A stretch of 64,000 nucleotides of DNA from Sisyra terminalis. Taxonomy: Eukaryota > Arthropoda > Insecta > Neuroptera > Sisyridae. The notes under the pieces were generated by a model. The model was given only the letters and a program-made list of their open reading frames with translations, did not search any database and was not told the origin of the DNA. The stretch is taken from assembly GCA_958496175.1 (NCBI GenBank), contig OY292275.1:14756001-14820000 (forward strand), in the 5' to 3' direction. A program made the position numbers and the translations under genes. Numbering within the stretch: the stretch's first letter is position 1; every line of letters begins with the position of its first letter. Shown here one piece after another: positions 35,152 through 46,047 of the stretch.

Positions 35152-35712
35152 ACGAGTGGAGCAAAAGTCCCGCAACCATTTTGATTGTCTATAACTTTGT
35201 TCAAAAAAAAGATAAGTAGGTTTGGTTTTCATAAGAAATTTATTTAGTTTTTACATTTTTTTTATTATAATTAAAAAACTATATCGGTTAAGTGATGACC
35301 GCGATTTACTATGCAACTCTCGACTCATTTTACGTCATTTTTTATGACATCTTGTAACATTTCAGCCAGATCTCCGGATTAAACAGCATCAGACTATTTC
35401 TTATGGAGTATTTTAAAATAAAAAGTTTATGTGAATAAATCCCAAACAATTTAACATCTTAAAGAGAATATTCGTCACGAAATTGAAGAAATTCAGCTTG
35501 AAATGTTACAAAATGTAATGAAAAATGCCTTAAAAAGAGCCGAGATTTGCATAGCAAATTGCGGTCACCATTAAACCGATATAATTTTTCAATCTTAACA
35601 AAAAAAAAAATGAAAAACCAAATAGACTTTTTATGAAAACCAAACCTACTTATCTTTTCTTTGAACGAAGTTATAGGCAATCAAAATAATTGCGAGACTT
35701 TTGCCTCACCGT
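35152..35712. mobile_element. mariner/Tc1-derived foldback element
   Basis: The ends are ACGAGTGGAGCAAAAGTC and, inverted, ACGGTGAGGCAAAAGTCTCG, with TA outside both (35150-35151, 35713-35714). The arms are about 220 bp (35152-35372 and 35490-35712), and each contains the 3' end of a transposase gene in opposite orientation. The element therefore arose from two inverted copies of one transposon's 3' end. It is non-autonomous. Confidence 0.75.
35368..35574 (+). pseudogene. mariner/Tc1-type transposase C-terminal remnant
   Basis: One frame reads RSPD, stop, TASDYFLWSILK, stop, KVYVNKSQTI, stop, HLKENIRHEIEEIQLEMLQN, then VMKNALKRAEICIANCGHH and a terminal stop. SPD-x-x-SDYFLW is the motif around the third acidic residue of the DDE/D catalytic centre, and HLK-NI-EI followed by GHH is a familiar transposase C terminus. 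There are three internal stops and the N-terminal two thirds are missing, so it cannot be functional. Confidence 0.8.
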
Positions 35713-36967
35713 TACAATTCTTACATAACTCATTTTCTTAATTCAACTCTTATAATGCGTACTAGCGTTATAATTTCAATTTTACTATAACTTTCAGTTA
35801 TGTAAGTCAGTCATATTCAGTCATATGCTTGTTATATCAAAGAAAAACATTGCAAAATATTTATACTTTTTCATTGATTTAAAAAGTTTTAAATAACAGT
35901 ATACTAAATAAAGCCACATATTGGTTCAGTAAAGTTTAAAAGTACCTTTATAATTCCTGGTAAAATCTTAAAAATTCGGAGATTAACAGTCTATCATTGT
36001 TGTATAATTAAAGTTGTACATGAAAGCCCCCTTCTCATTCCTTGTTAACTATATAAAAGAAAAAAAGACATAAATGATTTTCTTCGTGTTTAAATTCTTT
36101 GTTCAGGTATGTTGAACGCGGGATCAAATAATGTAGGTAGAAAATATTTTAATGTTACATTAAATCTTTCTATAGAAGTTTCATGAACTAAATATATCTT
36201 AGTATATTTATACCATAATACATAATGTAAATTAACAAAAATCAAAAGTCGTATTTAATGTTTATGATCATAAAATGTAGGATTATTGAAGAAAAATAAT
36301 TTATCAAATTGACGAAAATGTTAAAACTTTATTTATAAACCATTATATAATACAAATATAGAAGTTGAAAAAAAATATATCACGACGATTTTCATAAGGC
36401 AAAATCTTAGTCTTGTAGGTACATTTTCGTACCGTACTGTAACGTTTATAGTATGAAACAAAAAATATAAAACTCAGATATATTTAAACAAAACGTATTT
36501 CTAAAGAAATCTCTAGGTAATTCTCAATAATAGGACAATATATATCAAATAATTTTTATTTTTCAAATTTTCGAATAAGTATTTTAACCAAAATATGAAA
36601 ATATGGTCGCTGTAAAGGTGCATAAAATTTAATCTTATACTTATCCAGTCTTTAAATTACAAAGAAAAATCATTCCCCAATTATAACATTGAAGACTGGA
36701 ACCAAGTTTTGTAAATAATTAAATGTATTTTTATGAAAGTAAATTTTTAACTCTTTCTCCCACACGTTTTCTCTTAACATTTAGATAAACTTCTGTTTAA
36801 TTTATTTTAAAACAATAGAATGTAATAAATATAGCGACATGTTTCTATTGGATGTACGGTTTATTTTATAATCGTTGATTAAGTCATATCAAATCTTATT
36901 GTGAATTTTAATTACCCATAGTAAAATCGCAGAAAAATAGCCTCTCTCAATCTCTTAGAGGGTAAAG

Positions 36968-37276
36968 ATCAAAATAAGCAGTTAAAACTTGATTTTTATT
37001 CGCGATGTTTCGGCCCTTTTATTGAGCCTTCCTCAGGCATTCATAAACAATCCCTTTAACTTTGTCAACAATAATCCTTGTCATGATCCACTTTATAAAT
37101 ACGGTACAGTTAATAATTATTATTATTTTTATTTACTGTACAGTATTTATAAAATGGATCATGACAAGGATTATTGTTGACAAAGTTAAAGGGATTGTTT
37201 ATGAATACCTGAGGAAGGCTCAATAAAGGGCCGAAATATCGCGAAAAAAAATCAAGTTTTAACTACTTATTTTGAT
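36968..37276. repeat. near-perfect foldback with CTTATTTTGA ends
   Basis: The arms, about 36968-37113 and 37132-37276, are nearly exact inverted copies around a short AT loop. The outer end is ATCAAAATAAG, shared with the elements at 6457 and 13195. Each arm has a hairpin module, plus at 37206-37245: CTGAGGAAG, stem GGCTC/GGGCC, then GAAATATCGCG. The high arm identity suggests a young insertion or recent conversion. Confidence 0.8.
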
Positions 37277-37785
37277 TCTAGTCCTCTGAGAATTTGTATT
37301 TAATTGTTATCACCAAGGATCTGAAATTTTACCAAATTGCATTTCTGTTACAACTTGCAGTAAGCTACAGGGGTTTTTACATTACTACGACAGTATCGAA
37401 ACGCGCTTTTGACTGAAAAAAATAGAACTGCAGCAGCTTTGTCCTGCAAATTATGGTATAGTGGTTTTACAAATAATAAGCCCATATTCAAAATTATTGT
37501 TTTACAGCGATTTTGGGATCTAAATCACCGCAAATGAATTGCTTTAATTAATCGAAGATATGTTTCGGTCCTGTTACAGTAATGTAAGACCCATTCAGAG
37601 CAGTTGCAGCACAACGGTAGTGCAGTTTTTGCGCATTTTTACTCAATTAGGCAATTATAAATTGTAATTGTTATTTTCGGTATTTAAACAACGGCAAATG
37701 GACCATTTGAAATCAACATAACTCGGGACTTAGCAAATTATGTTTCAAATTAAGACATAGAAATATTCTATTAATTTAATTCATA

Positions 37786-37905
37786 CCTCTATGAAAAAAG
37801 GCATTTTAAAAGTTCAAAAAACGCTTTAGAAGTCATTTGAAGTCGTTTAAAGTTATTAAAGGCATTTTAATGGAATGATTTCAAAATGCCTTCTAGGCTC
37901 TTAAT
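37786..37905 (+). repeat. short dispersed repeat, copy 1
   Basis: Shares GTCGTTTAAAGTTATTAA, GGCATTTTAA and GATTTCAAAATGCCT with 44913-45015, in the same orientation. Its class is unknown. Confidence 0.55.
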
Positions 37906-39099
37906 GTTTTTTAAGGAAGAATAAGGATAGGGATAAGAAAAAAAATGTTGCTCCAATTCAATGCCATAAAAGTTTATAGTCAATAGTCCATTTAAAATTC
38001 AGTACCTAAACTTAAAAAAAAATAGTTTATCAATTACGTAGACTGACAAACTTGATTCTCATTTTTGACAAACTTCAACAAAATTAAACGTTCTTCGCAA
38101 TATTAATTACATTGTAATTGTTTTAAAGATAAATCTTATCTATATGTAACACATATCTTAAATTTGAATTACTAAAAATAATATTATAACTATTTCATAA
38201 TATTATATTTTTGTACAGTATATTATCGTCTTAAAGAGGTAATTTTTAAAAAAATAATGTATTATACCTAAGAAAAAAAATATTTAGAAAAAAAAATATA
38301 AAAAATTCTATAAATTCAATTTTAAAATACTTATATATTTAAGTGGACGATCCAATTCATGTATAGATTTTAAATTACTATATATAATTGTTTTTTTTTT
38401 AAATAATTAATTGATAAATATATATTTAAAAAATATATATAAGACAAATATATATAAAATTGCTTTGGTACAATTGCTTTATTTGTAAAATGAAACAATT
38501 ACGGCCAATAACTATGTGAATAGAATAAAGTTTACTATTTAAAAAAATTAAATTTATTAATTAAAAAGATTGGCAGAGTGTTTTTTTTATATACTTAATC
38601 ATTTGTTGTTATTTTGTTTCAATTTAATTTTAGTAAAGATTAGTTGTTTTTTTACTAATAAAATTTATAGTTTTGTAATATTTTTTTACTGTCCGTCCCC
38701 CATTTGATTTTGTCAAATAGAATAATATTATTGTTTTAAACTCGAAAAACACTCTGTTTATAATGATAGATATAATAATACTAAATAAATAAATTATAAC
38801 TCGAAAAATCTTTTCTTTTGAATGCATTCATGACTTTTAGTTAATTTTCTTTTTTCTTATAAATCTTTACCAAAAGGAACAAGGCGAATCCATCACATCC
38901 TCGAGATCTACCATCTCTACCAAATCATATACACTAAATCCCAATGCCGTTAAAGTAGAGCTCCTTGTTTCTCATTTAGTAACTTTAGTCAATTATGCGA
39001 TTTATGTTACTTCAACTGCAAAAATACATATCCAATCAATTCAACATAATTTAAAGTTCTTTAAAGCGGCTTTTAGTATTGAATTAAAATACTTAAAAT

Positions 39100-39589
39100 A
39101 TGGTAAGGTCCTATACAAAAATAACTTTGATATTATCAAATTTCAGTTTTGTTTTTAGTTGTTCTTTTCGTTTTTTAAATCATTAGTTGGGAAGGACGTC
39201 GTGGTAGAATTAAAAAATGATTTAAGGTTAGTTTTCCTTTCGCTATTTTGATAATTTTAAATGAAAGTTATTTACACTTAATATTTATATCAATTTCAGT
39301 ATATGTGGAACATTACATTCAGTTGATCAATACTTAAATATTAAACTAACAGATATTAGTGTAACAGATCCCGACAAATACCCTCACATGGTATGTTGCA
39401 TTATAACTTAAATTATTATTAACTATTAAATTTTCAATTTAATTTGTTATGGATTTTTTTTAGTTATCCGTTAAGAATTGCTTCATTCGAGGTTCTGTCG
39501 TTAGATATGTACAATTACCAGGAGACGAAGTTGATACACAGTTATTGCAAGATGCTGCCCGAAAGGAAGCAACTGTGGCTACCCGATAA
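39100..39589 (+). CDS. LSm2: LSm2, U6 snRNA-associated Sm-like protein
   Basis: Complete gene of four coding exons: 39100-39102 (ATG alone), 39159-39226, 39300-39390 and 39464-39589 (TAA at 39587-39589). The 95-residue product equals the family's usual length. LSm2 is a subunit of the LSm2-8 ring that binds the 3' end of U6 snRNA in the spliceosome, and of the cytoplasmic LSm1-7 ring that promotes mRNA decay. Visible motifs: Sm1 (GKDVVVELKNDLSICGTLHS, DQYLNIKLTDI) and Sm2 (NCFIRGSVVRYVQLPG), then the conserved tail LLQDAARKEATVATR. The N terminus reads MLFFSFFKSLVG; human has Tyr at residue 4. The introns are 56, 73 and 73 bp with standard GT-AG ends. The upstream promoter is not evident. Confidence 0.97.
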
Positions 39590-40534
39590 TACTTTTTTAC
39601 TAAATATATTTAAGTTTCTATCTATATATCTTCACTTGTACATTCACTAAGTTTTGAAAGGATAATTTTATTTTTTGTATTTCAAACCATTCTTTTATTA
39701 CAAGTCATTAATATAAATATGATTTTTCTGGAAATTTTTTAAACACTGAAGGTTTTTTAAATAGTATGTTACATGTAGTTTATAATATCTTCATTATACA
39801 TGACAATTTCCAAATTATTTTAAGATTGTCTTCTGAAATATACTGATATTTCTGAAAAGTGTGACGTCATTCGGTTTACGGGGTGATATACGGTGAAGCT
39901 GTTCCTTTAAAACGGTGTTTTACTAGCTTATTCCTGAACCAAAGTACCCTTTATTAGCGATAAAGTCCGAAACTCAGATCAATGAAGTATAGGACCGACT
40001 TTTTGTGTCATTGAGTTCTACAAAATGCTTTCAGTACATCTCAGAAGACACTAAGTAGTGTATTCCAAAATAGTTACTCATTCAAGTGATAATAACTAAT
40101 GCAATTTTTAACTATCCAAATTAAATGATTTATTACATAATTCTCGTGTAAATCGTTGATTTGATAATTTAGCAATAAAAAATAATAATTCTTATGTCAT
40201 TTTCATTTTTAAGTAAAATAACTATTAATGCGACCAAAAACTCATTTCGACAACTCTATTTTTAAAGCTCAACGGGTTGCATTTAAAGCAAAACCATTGA
40301 CAACCTTGACCAATCAACAATGCAAATTAAAATGCTGAAAAATACATTTCGATATTGGCTACAGATGTAAAAAGTGAATTAATATTATGATTTACTTTTT
40401 AAGTACTGACCTATGTGAGTGATTAACATAAAGATTTTCTGTCTTTAAATGATTCCTATCGAAGCGACAAATGAGTTATTCATTAAATTTTATAAGTCAA
40501 ATTTAAGAACAAAATTATTTTATTCTGCTCGGAT

Positions 40535-42720
40535 ATAAAAACAAAAAAACATCCATATATCCTTTTTGGGCTCTGGTAAATTGCCTTTTTTGAAACTTGG
40601 ATTCGATATTGTGAAAATCCTTTTGCTCACATGACAAAAAAGAATTCTCATTACTACTTACGTAAGGGCCTTATTTTACAATCTGTTCATTAAATATGCT
40701 CCTATAAGGAAAAGTTATCCCTCAAAACGAATGAATTTAAGGTCAAATTTGGTGCATGGATTTTGTTTTTTCTTCCTTAATTTTCCGTTTTGATTTTCAA
40801 AATCGCAATATCAAAAGGAACAAGTCACTAAATGCCAATTATTTATATGCAGTTACGAGTATGATTCAGTCTTAAATATGCCTTTCAATTTCAGCGAAAT
40901 GAACCATCCCTTATATATATCCTTTTTGTTCCCTTGAAGATTGTCCTTTTTGGATCGATATTGCGAGACTACTTTTGCACACAGGAGAAAAAAAACACAT
41001 TAGTACTCACGTGAGGGCATTGATGTATAATCCGTTGATAAAATATGCCCTTATAAAGATAAGTCACCCCTCGAAAATTACAAATTTTAAGGCAAATTTG
41101 GTGCATGCATTTTCACCTCCATAATTTCCTGTTTTAATTTCCTAAGAATCTAGACATTAAATGCGAATTTCAATGATTCAGTTAGGTAAAGGCGGATTCA
41201 GTCTAAAATATTATGTATAATTAAAGTGAAAAAAACATTCTTTATATCTTTTAAGTGCATTTGAAAATTGTCCTTTTTGAAAATGTGAAATGATTTGGTG
41301 GATCTCATTTGCACACAGGACCAACATTTTTTCAAATTACAACTCACGTAAGGGCACTGTTGTATAATACTTTGATAAAATATGCTCTTATAAAGAATAA
41401 TCACCATTCGAAAATGATAAATTTTAAGACAAATTTGTTGCATGAATTTTCACCTCCTTAATTTCTCAAAAATCTAGATATTAAATGCAAATAATTTGTA
41501 TGCGCTACGATTAAGGATGGCTTAAACTATAATATTCAGCTCAATTACAACGAAAAAATACATCCCTTATATCCTTTTTATGCACTTGAAAATTGTACTT
41601 TTTGAAACTTTGAAATGATATTTTGCACCCAAGACAAAATTTTTTTTCATTTAACAAATCACGCAATGGTCTTACTTATTAAATCGTCGAAAAGTGAAGT
41701 AGAAAAGTACCCTTATCGGGTAATGCAATCCTTGTAATTATCAGTTTTTTTTTACAAAATGTAGAAGTTAGGCAACCATTTATTCAGCTATGAATTTGGG
41801 CTGCGGCTGAAGTTCACTTGTTTACAACTTATAAATTGGACATATGATTTGTTGAGGTTGAAGATAAATATTATCCTTTTGGGAGATTAATGTTTAGTAA
41901 GTGTTAAAATAATTGAAGCTTGTAAATATTGTTCTAATTGAATTTTTCACTACAGAGGAAACTGACCGAAGACAACCGTGAATTTCTCAATGGATTTGAA
42001 TTGTTCAACATTTCCAAATGGTCGTTTGAGGAATGAAGGCGGATCTTTCGAGAATCTAAGCCATCCTTAATCGTTACGCATAAAAATTATTTGCATTTAA
42101 TATCTAGATTATTGAGAAATTAAAACGGGAAGTTAAAAGGTGAAAATGCATGCACCAAATTTGTCTTAAAATTTATCATTTTCGAAAGGTGACTATTCTT
42201 TATAAGAGCATATTTTATCAAAGTATTATACAACAGTGCCCTTACGTGAGTAACGTGAGTTGTAATTTGAAAAAAATGTTGGTCCTGTGTGCAAAAGGAG
42301 ATCTACCAAAATTTTTCAAAGTTTCAAAAGAGACAATTTTCAAATGCACGTTAAAGATATAAAGAATGTTTTTTTCGCTTGAATTATCCATAATATTTTA
42401 GATTGAATCATCCTCTACCTAACTGTATCATTAAAATTCCCATTTAATGTCTTGATCCTTAAGAAATTAAAACGGGAAGTTATGGAGGTGAAAATCTATG
42501 CTTCAAATTTTCCCTAAAATTCATCGTTTTCAAGGTGTGACTTTCCCTTATAATGGCAATTTTTTTAATCGCATTTTTAATAACTTCTTAATTTGATATG
42601 AATTGAGAAAAAAAAATATTTCGCAAGTTGAAGCATAAATTCAAATGCGTTTCAGGTTTCAAAAACGATATTTTCCAAAAGCTAAAATGAATATAAGAAA
42701 TGTTTTTTTCTCTGTGAAAA
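40535..42720. repeat. array of ~330-bp units, tandem then inverted
   Basis: Plus-oriented units repeat a landmark resembling ACTCACGTAAGGGC at 40661, 41012, 41347 and 41662 (spacings 351, 335, 315). Each unit also has tatcctttttg, ttgcacacagga, aaatttggtgcatg and ttttcacctcc. From about 42060 units appear reversed (CCCTTACGTGAG near 42239; a more diverged one at 42400-42720). Units are diverged and none codes for protein. Confidence 0.75.
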
Positions 42721-44647
42721 ACAACTAATTTTTAGTGGCTAAACCATCCTTAACGTTGTTACGGTAAAAGATAACGCCATTAGTGTATAGGTACTTGAAA
42801 AAAAAATGGAAATTTAAGAAGTTTTTAGTTTATGGGAAAATTTTGCTACGAAATTGGTCGACTTTGAATGGTGAGTTTCCCTTATAATGATATTTTTAAC
42901 GCATTAATATATAACGCCTTTGTATGAGAAAAGTGTGAAAAATTATTATCCTGATTGTCCAAAGACTGCTTCTATGGGTCTAACTTTTACCTTAAAATTA
43001 GTTTCCACGAATTGAAAAATTTTTTCGAAACAAGTAAAATTATTATTTTTGTTTTTTGAGTTTATATTTTAACGTACTTGAATTAACGAACAAATTGAGA
43101 TTCAAATATAACTCTATTCAGAGTATCCAGTGTATGATGATTGAATAATTAATCCGAAATATTTATGTAGATATATGGAGTATTTGAAGTATATTGACTA
43201 ATTTTCGTGTCCCAACTCCTAGGTATTTCGAACGCATAGAACTTATCTATTTATACTCCAAATTTTTCAAAAATTAAAAGAGGAAAGAATTGGAAACCAT
43301 AAAACAATATGATATATAAAAGGTAGTAAGATTTTTAATTTTAATTATCTTTTGACTTTAATTAATTTCTTTTTTAATAATAATATATTTATTATTTCCA
43401 TTAGAATCAATATATTAAAAATCTGCAAATTAAACTATGTACAGTTCAACCGAGACAATATTATTTTATAATCAAAGATCACAATATAATTCGACTTATT
43501 TTGTCCTTAAATACATAAGGGTTAATATGTTTTGAAAAAATCAAAACATCGTTTCAAATTTAATAAGGATAATTATCTCTTTTTAATTTGACCAAATAAA
43601 AGTTCTTTAAAAATTCCTACTACACAAAGACAAAGAAATGGCTTCCATTATTTTTTAATCATGCAAATTGTTTTAATATAAAAATCTAACAAACGTAGCG
43701 CCATTTATTCTATAATATATTTTAATATTTACAATTTTCGTTTATCACTAATTTGTTCTTAAATTAAAAGTAATAAGCTAGCGGACAAAAATAACAATGA
43801 ATTTGAATTGATGAATTAAAATTATTTCAATTAAATTAAATGAAAATAATCATTTAATATTTTCCATTTAACAATCAAAAGTCTGTATTGTAAAAATTGA
43901 AGGTAAATTTTCATTCCAAGCGCCAGTTCTGAGTCAACTTGTATTAAAGGAACTAACTTGAATTAAGCCTTTGCTGTATAAAATAATTTAATTTGTTATA
44001 CGGATTTTATGAATTCTTCGATTATGTTATTTGAGTATATACAAAGAGAATATTTGAGAAATATGGGGAATTAAGTCAATAAAAGATTAACTTAAAATAA
44101 CAACCCATAATACCCATAATATGTACAATGTACATGTACATAGTAAACTTTATCTATAAATTTATAATAGAGGACACTACTCAACTGTATTTATAGAATG
44201 GGTAATAATGGTAATAAAAGACTAAATTATTTTCACTGTGAAATATTATACCACTAACATTCTATTTTTCCCAAAAAGGGAACTTCGTATTTTTTAAAAT
44301 TTGCCTACAATTTTTGTATTCATGATTAATACTGCGTATAAATGTTACTTGATTTCATTTCACAATTCATATACTATTGCCATCTCCATGGATTATGAAA
44401 AAGCTTCACAAATAAAAGCTTAAAAGTATTTTTTAAAATGGGTTAAAAGCTGATCTGAAATACTAGTAAAAATATTTAAATTCATTAAGAACCTAAAATT
44501 AGTAGGAGTCATCAAATTTTTATTCGGTTTTTTCACAAGAATTTAAGTTTTCGTAAAAATTGTCTTTATTTTTTACTTGGCTTATTTGATGTTCCCAGAT
44601 GTATACCTTGTTAAGAAAATACATTTTAAATAAAAGAAATATTCATT

Positions 44648-44890
44648 CAAGATATTTTAGACCAAATTTGTCAATGTTTTCTTTTTAAGTTTTCTTTTTA
44701 TGTTTTGTTTTTCTATTTTAAGGTGCGACGTTTCGTCAGTGTTATTTATTGAAAATATAATCTTGTCAATATTTTCAATGCATATTTAAGGTTGCCTGAT
44801 GAAGTCACAAAAACACTGACGAAAAGTCACGACTTAAAATAAATAAAAGAAAACATTGACAAATTTGGTCTACAATATCCTGATTTTTTT
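44648..44890. repeat. foldback with hairpin modules
   Basis: The arms, about 44650-44740 and 44808-44884, share GACCAAATTTGTCAATGTTT and TTTTAAG...GCGACGTTTCG. The module near 44797-44833 reads CCTGATGAAGTC, loop, GACGAAAAGTCACGAC. It is the same family as the single copy at 47449. Confidence 0.65.
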
Positions 44891-44912
44891 TATTGTACAT
44901 ATATTTTGATCT

Positions 44913-45015
44913 GAAACAATGGACATTTTAAATGTCTAAAAAACCTATTAGAAGCCGTTAGAGGTCGTTTAAAGTTATTAATGGCATTTTAAATGTAAAG
45001 ATTTCAAAATGCCTC
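44913..45015 (+). repeat. short dispersed repeat, copy 2
   Basis: Direct match to 37786-37905 through GTCGTTTAAAGTTATTAA, GGCATTTTAA and GATTTCAAAATGCCT. Confidence 0.55.
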
Positions 45016-45330
45016 TAAATAGCTATTTTAACAAAGTAGTATACTTAATGTATTGTTTATTTAAAGCAATGTAAAGTACTTCTTTTCAGAGTTAGTTTTA
45101 TGTAAACATTACATTACTGTAAAATTTTAAGTAAATACAAAAAAAATAATCTTTCTAATGGTGAAATGTTTGTGTTTAATTACTGATTAATGATATTGAA
45201 CGTTTCAGTCATCGTTACGTTATGTATAATACATCACGCAAAAAATTATCTTTAAAAACAATTATATGTAAACCAATTTTAAATATGTATCGGATCCTTG
45301 GTGACAAATTTATCGTATGTCGTTAGGAAA

Positions 45331-45600
45331 CTTGTTGAAGCGGGCAAAAAATGAAGTGAACACTTTTTATTCAACGCGACGTTTCGCAATAATTTATTGC
45401 TTCTTCAGGCGCTCAAAACATAAAATATTTACCTCGATATATATAATATTTGCCTTGCCATATTCTTATTATATATAACATAATTATTACATAAAATGAA
45501 GTTAATATTGTATGTTTAGAGCGCCGGAAGAAGCAATAAATTATTGCGAAACGTCGCGTTGAATAAAAAGTGTTAACTTATTTGTCCGCTTCAATAAATA
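45331..45600. repeat. foldback with CGAAACGTCGCG modules
   Basis: The arms, about 45331-45425 and 45508-45600, share CACTTTTTATTCAACGCGAC and TTGAAGCGG. The plus module near 45525-45560 reads GGAAGAAG, a 15-base near-palindrome GCAATAAATTATTGC, then GAAACGTCGCG. It sits just downstream of the Lmx1 stop. The minus-strand AATAAA near 45393-45398 inside it is the nearest canonical poly(A) hexamer for Lmx1 that I could find. Confidence 0.75.
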
Positions 45601-45811
45601 TCCTCTGAACATATAGTAAATGAAATTCAGTATCTTCATTGTCCTTGACATTGTAAGGATTAAAGTAAAGTTAAATAAAATTTGAATAATTTTAAATTAT
45701 TAAAAAAAATTTGTCCGGTAGCTTATTGAAATTCTTAATATTATCTTAAATAATCAACAATTTTTGACACATTTTAATATATTCAATATTCTTCAAGGCT
45801 TTTCGATGAAC

Positions 45812-46047
45812 TTATTGTTCTGTACTAAAGTATGAGTTTTGCATTAAATATAATTTGTCTATGGGATTAGCTATTGAGTTGGCCGGTAGACCATCGTGGC
45901 CGCTACCCGAATGCGATGTTTGTAGATCTAAATTTTGTAAGGATAATGTATCGGATGTGCCCTCGTCTAAGTGATCGAAGTTGGTGCTGTCGTCTAACGA
46001 AATATCGGAACTACAAAAACTGTCTCCGGAATGTGCAGGATAATTAT
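45812..46047 (-). CDS. Lmx1: Lmx1 exon 4: C-terminal tail
   Basis: After completing Asp287 it reads [20 protein letters not shown], then [20 protein letters not shown] and a tail ending YFSTEQ. It is acidic and Ser-rich, as expected for a transactivating tail. The acceptor is ttttag, read on the minus strand. Confidence 0.88.

Larger units (their letters stand above)
33674..39099. other. SLO2 3' UTR and spacer before LSm2
   Basis: Begins with the SLO2 3' UTR; its end is not defined by sequence alone. It contains a mariner/Tc1-derived foldback (35152-35712), another foldback (36968-37276) and a short dispersed repeat (37786-37905). About 38100-38830 is extremely AT-rich. The sequence just before 39100 should hold the LSm2 promoter, but no clear core element is visible. 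Confidence 0.65.
39590..45811. other. spacer between LSm2 and the Lmx1 3' end
   Basis: The two genes converge here (LSm2 plus, Lmx1 minus), so both 3' UTRs end in this stretch. AATATA at 39710-39715 is a weak poly(A) candidate for LSm2. The region holds an array of ~330-bp units (40535-42720), a short dispersed repeat (44913-45015) and two foldbacks (44648-44890, 45331-45600). About 42960-44640 shows nothing recognisable. Confidence 0.65.

Noticed and set aside
41198..41443. Minus-strand open frame whose translation nearly equals that of a plus-strand frame at 42150-42362
   Set aside because: Both lie in oppositely oriented copies of the ~330-bp repeat unit; the match is repeat identity, not evidence of a gene.
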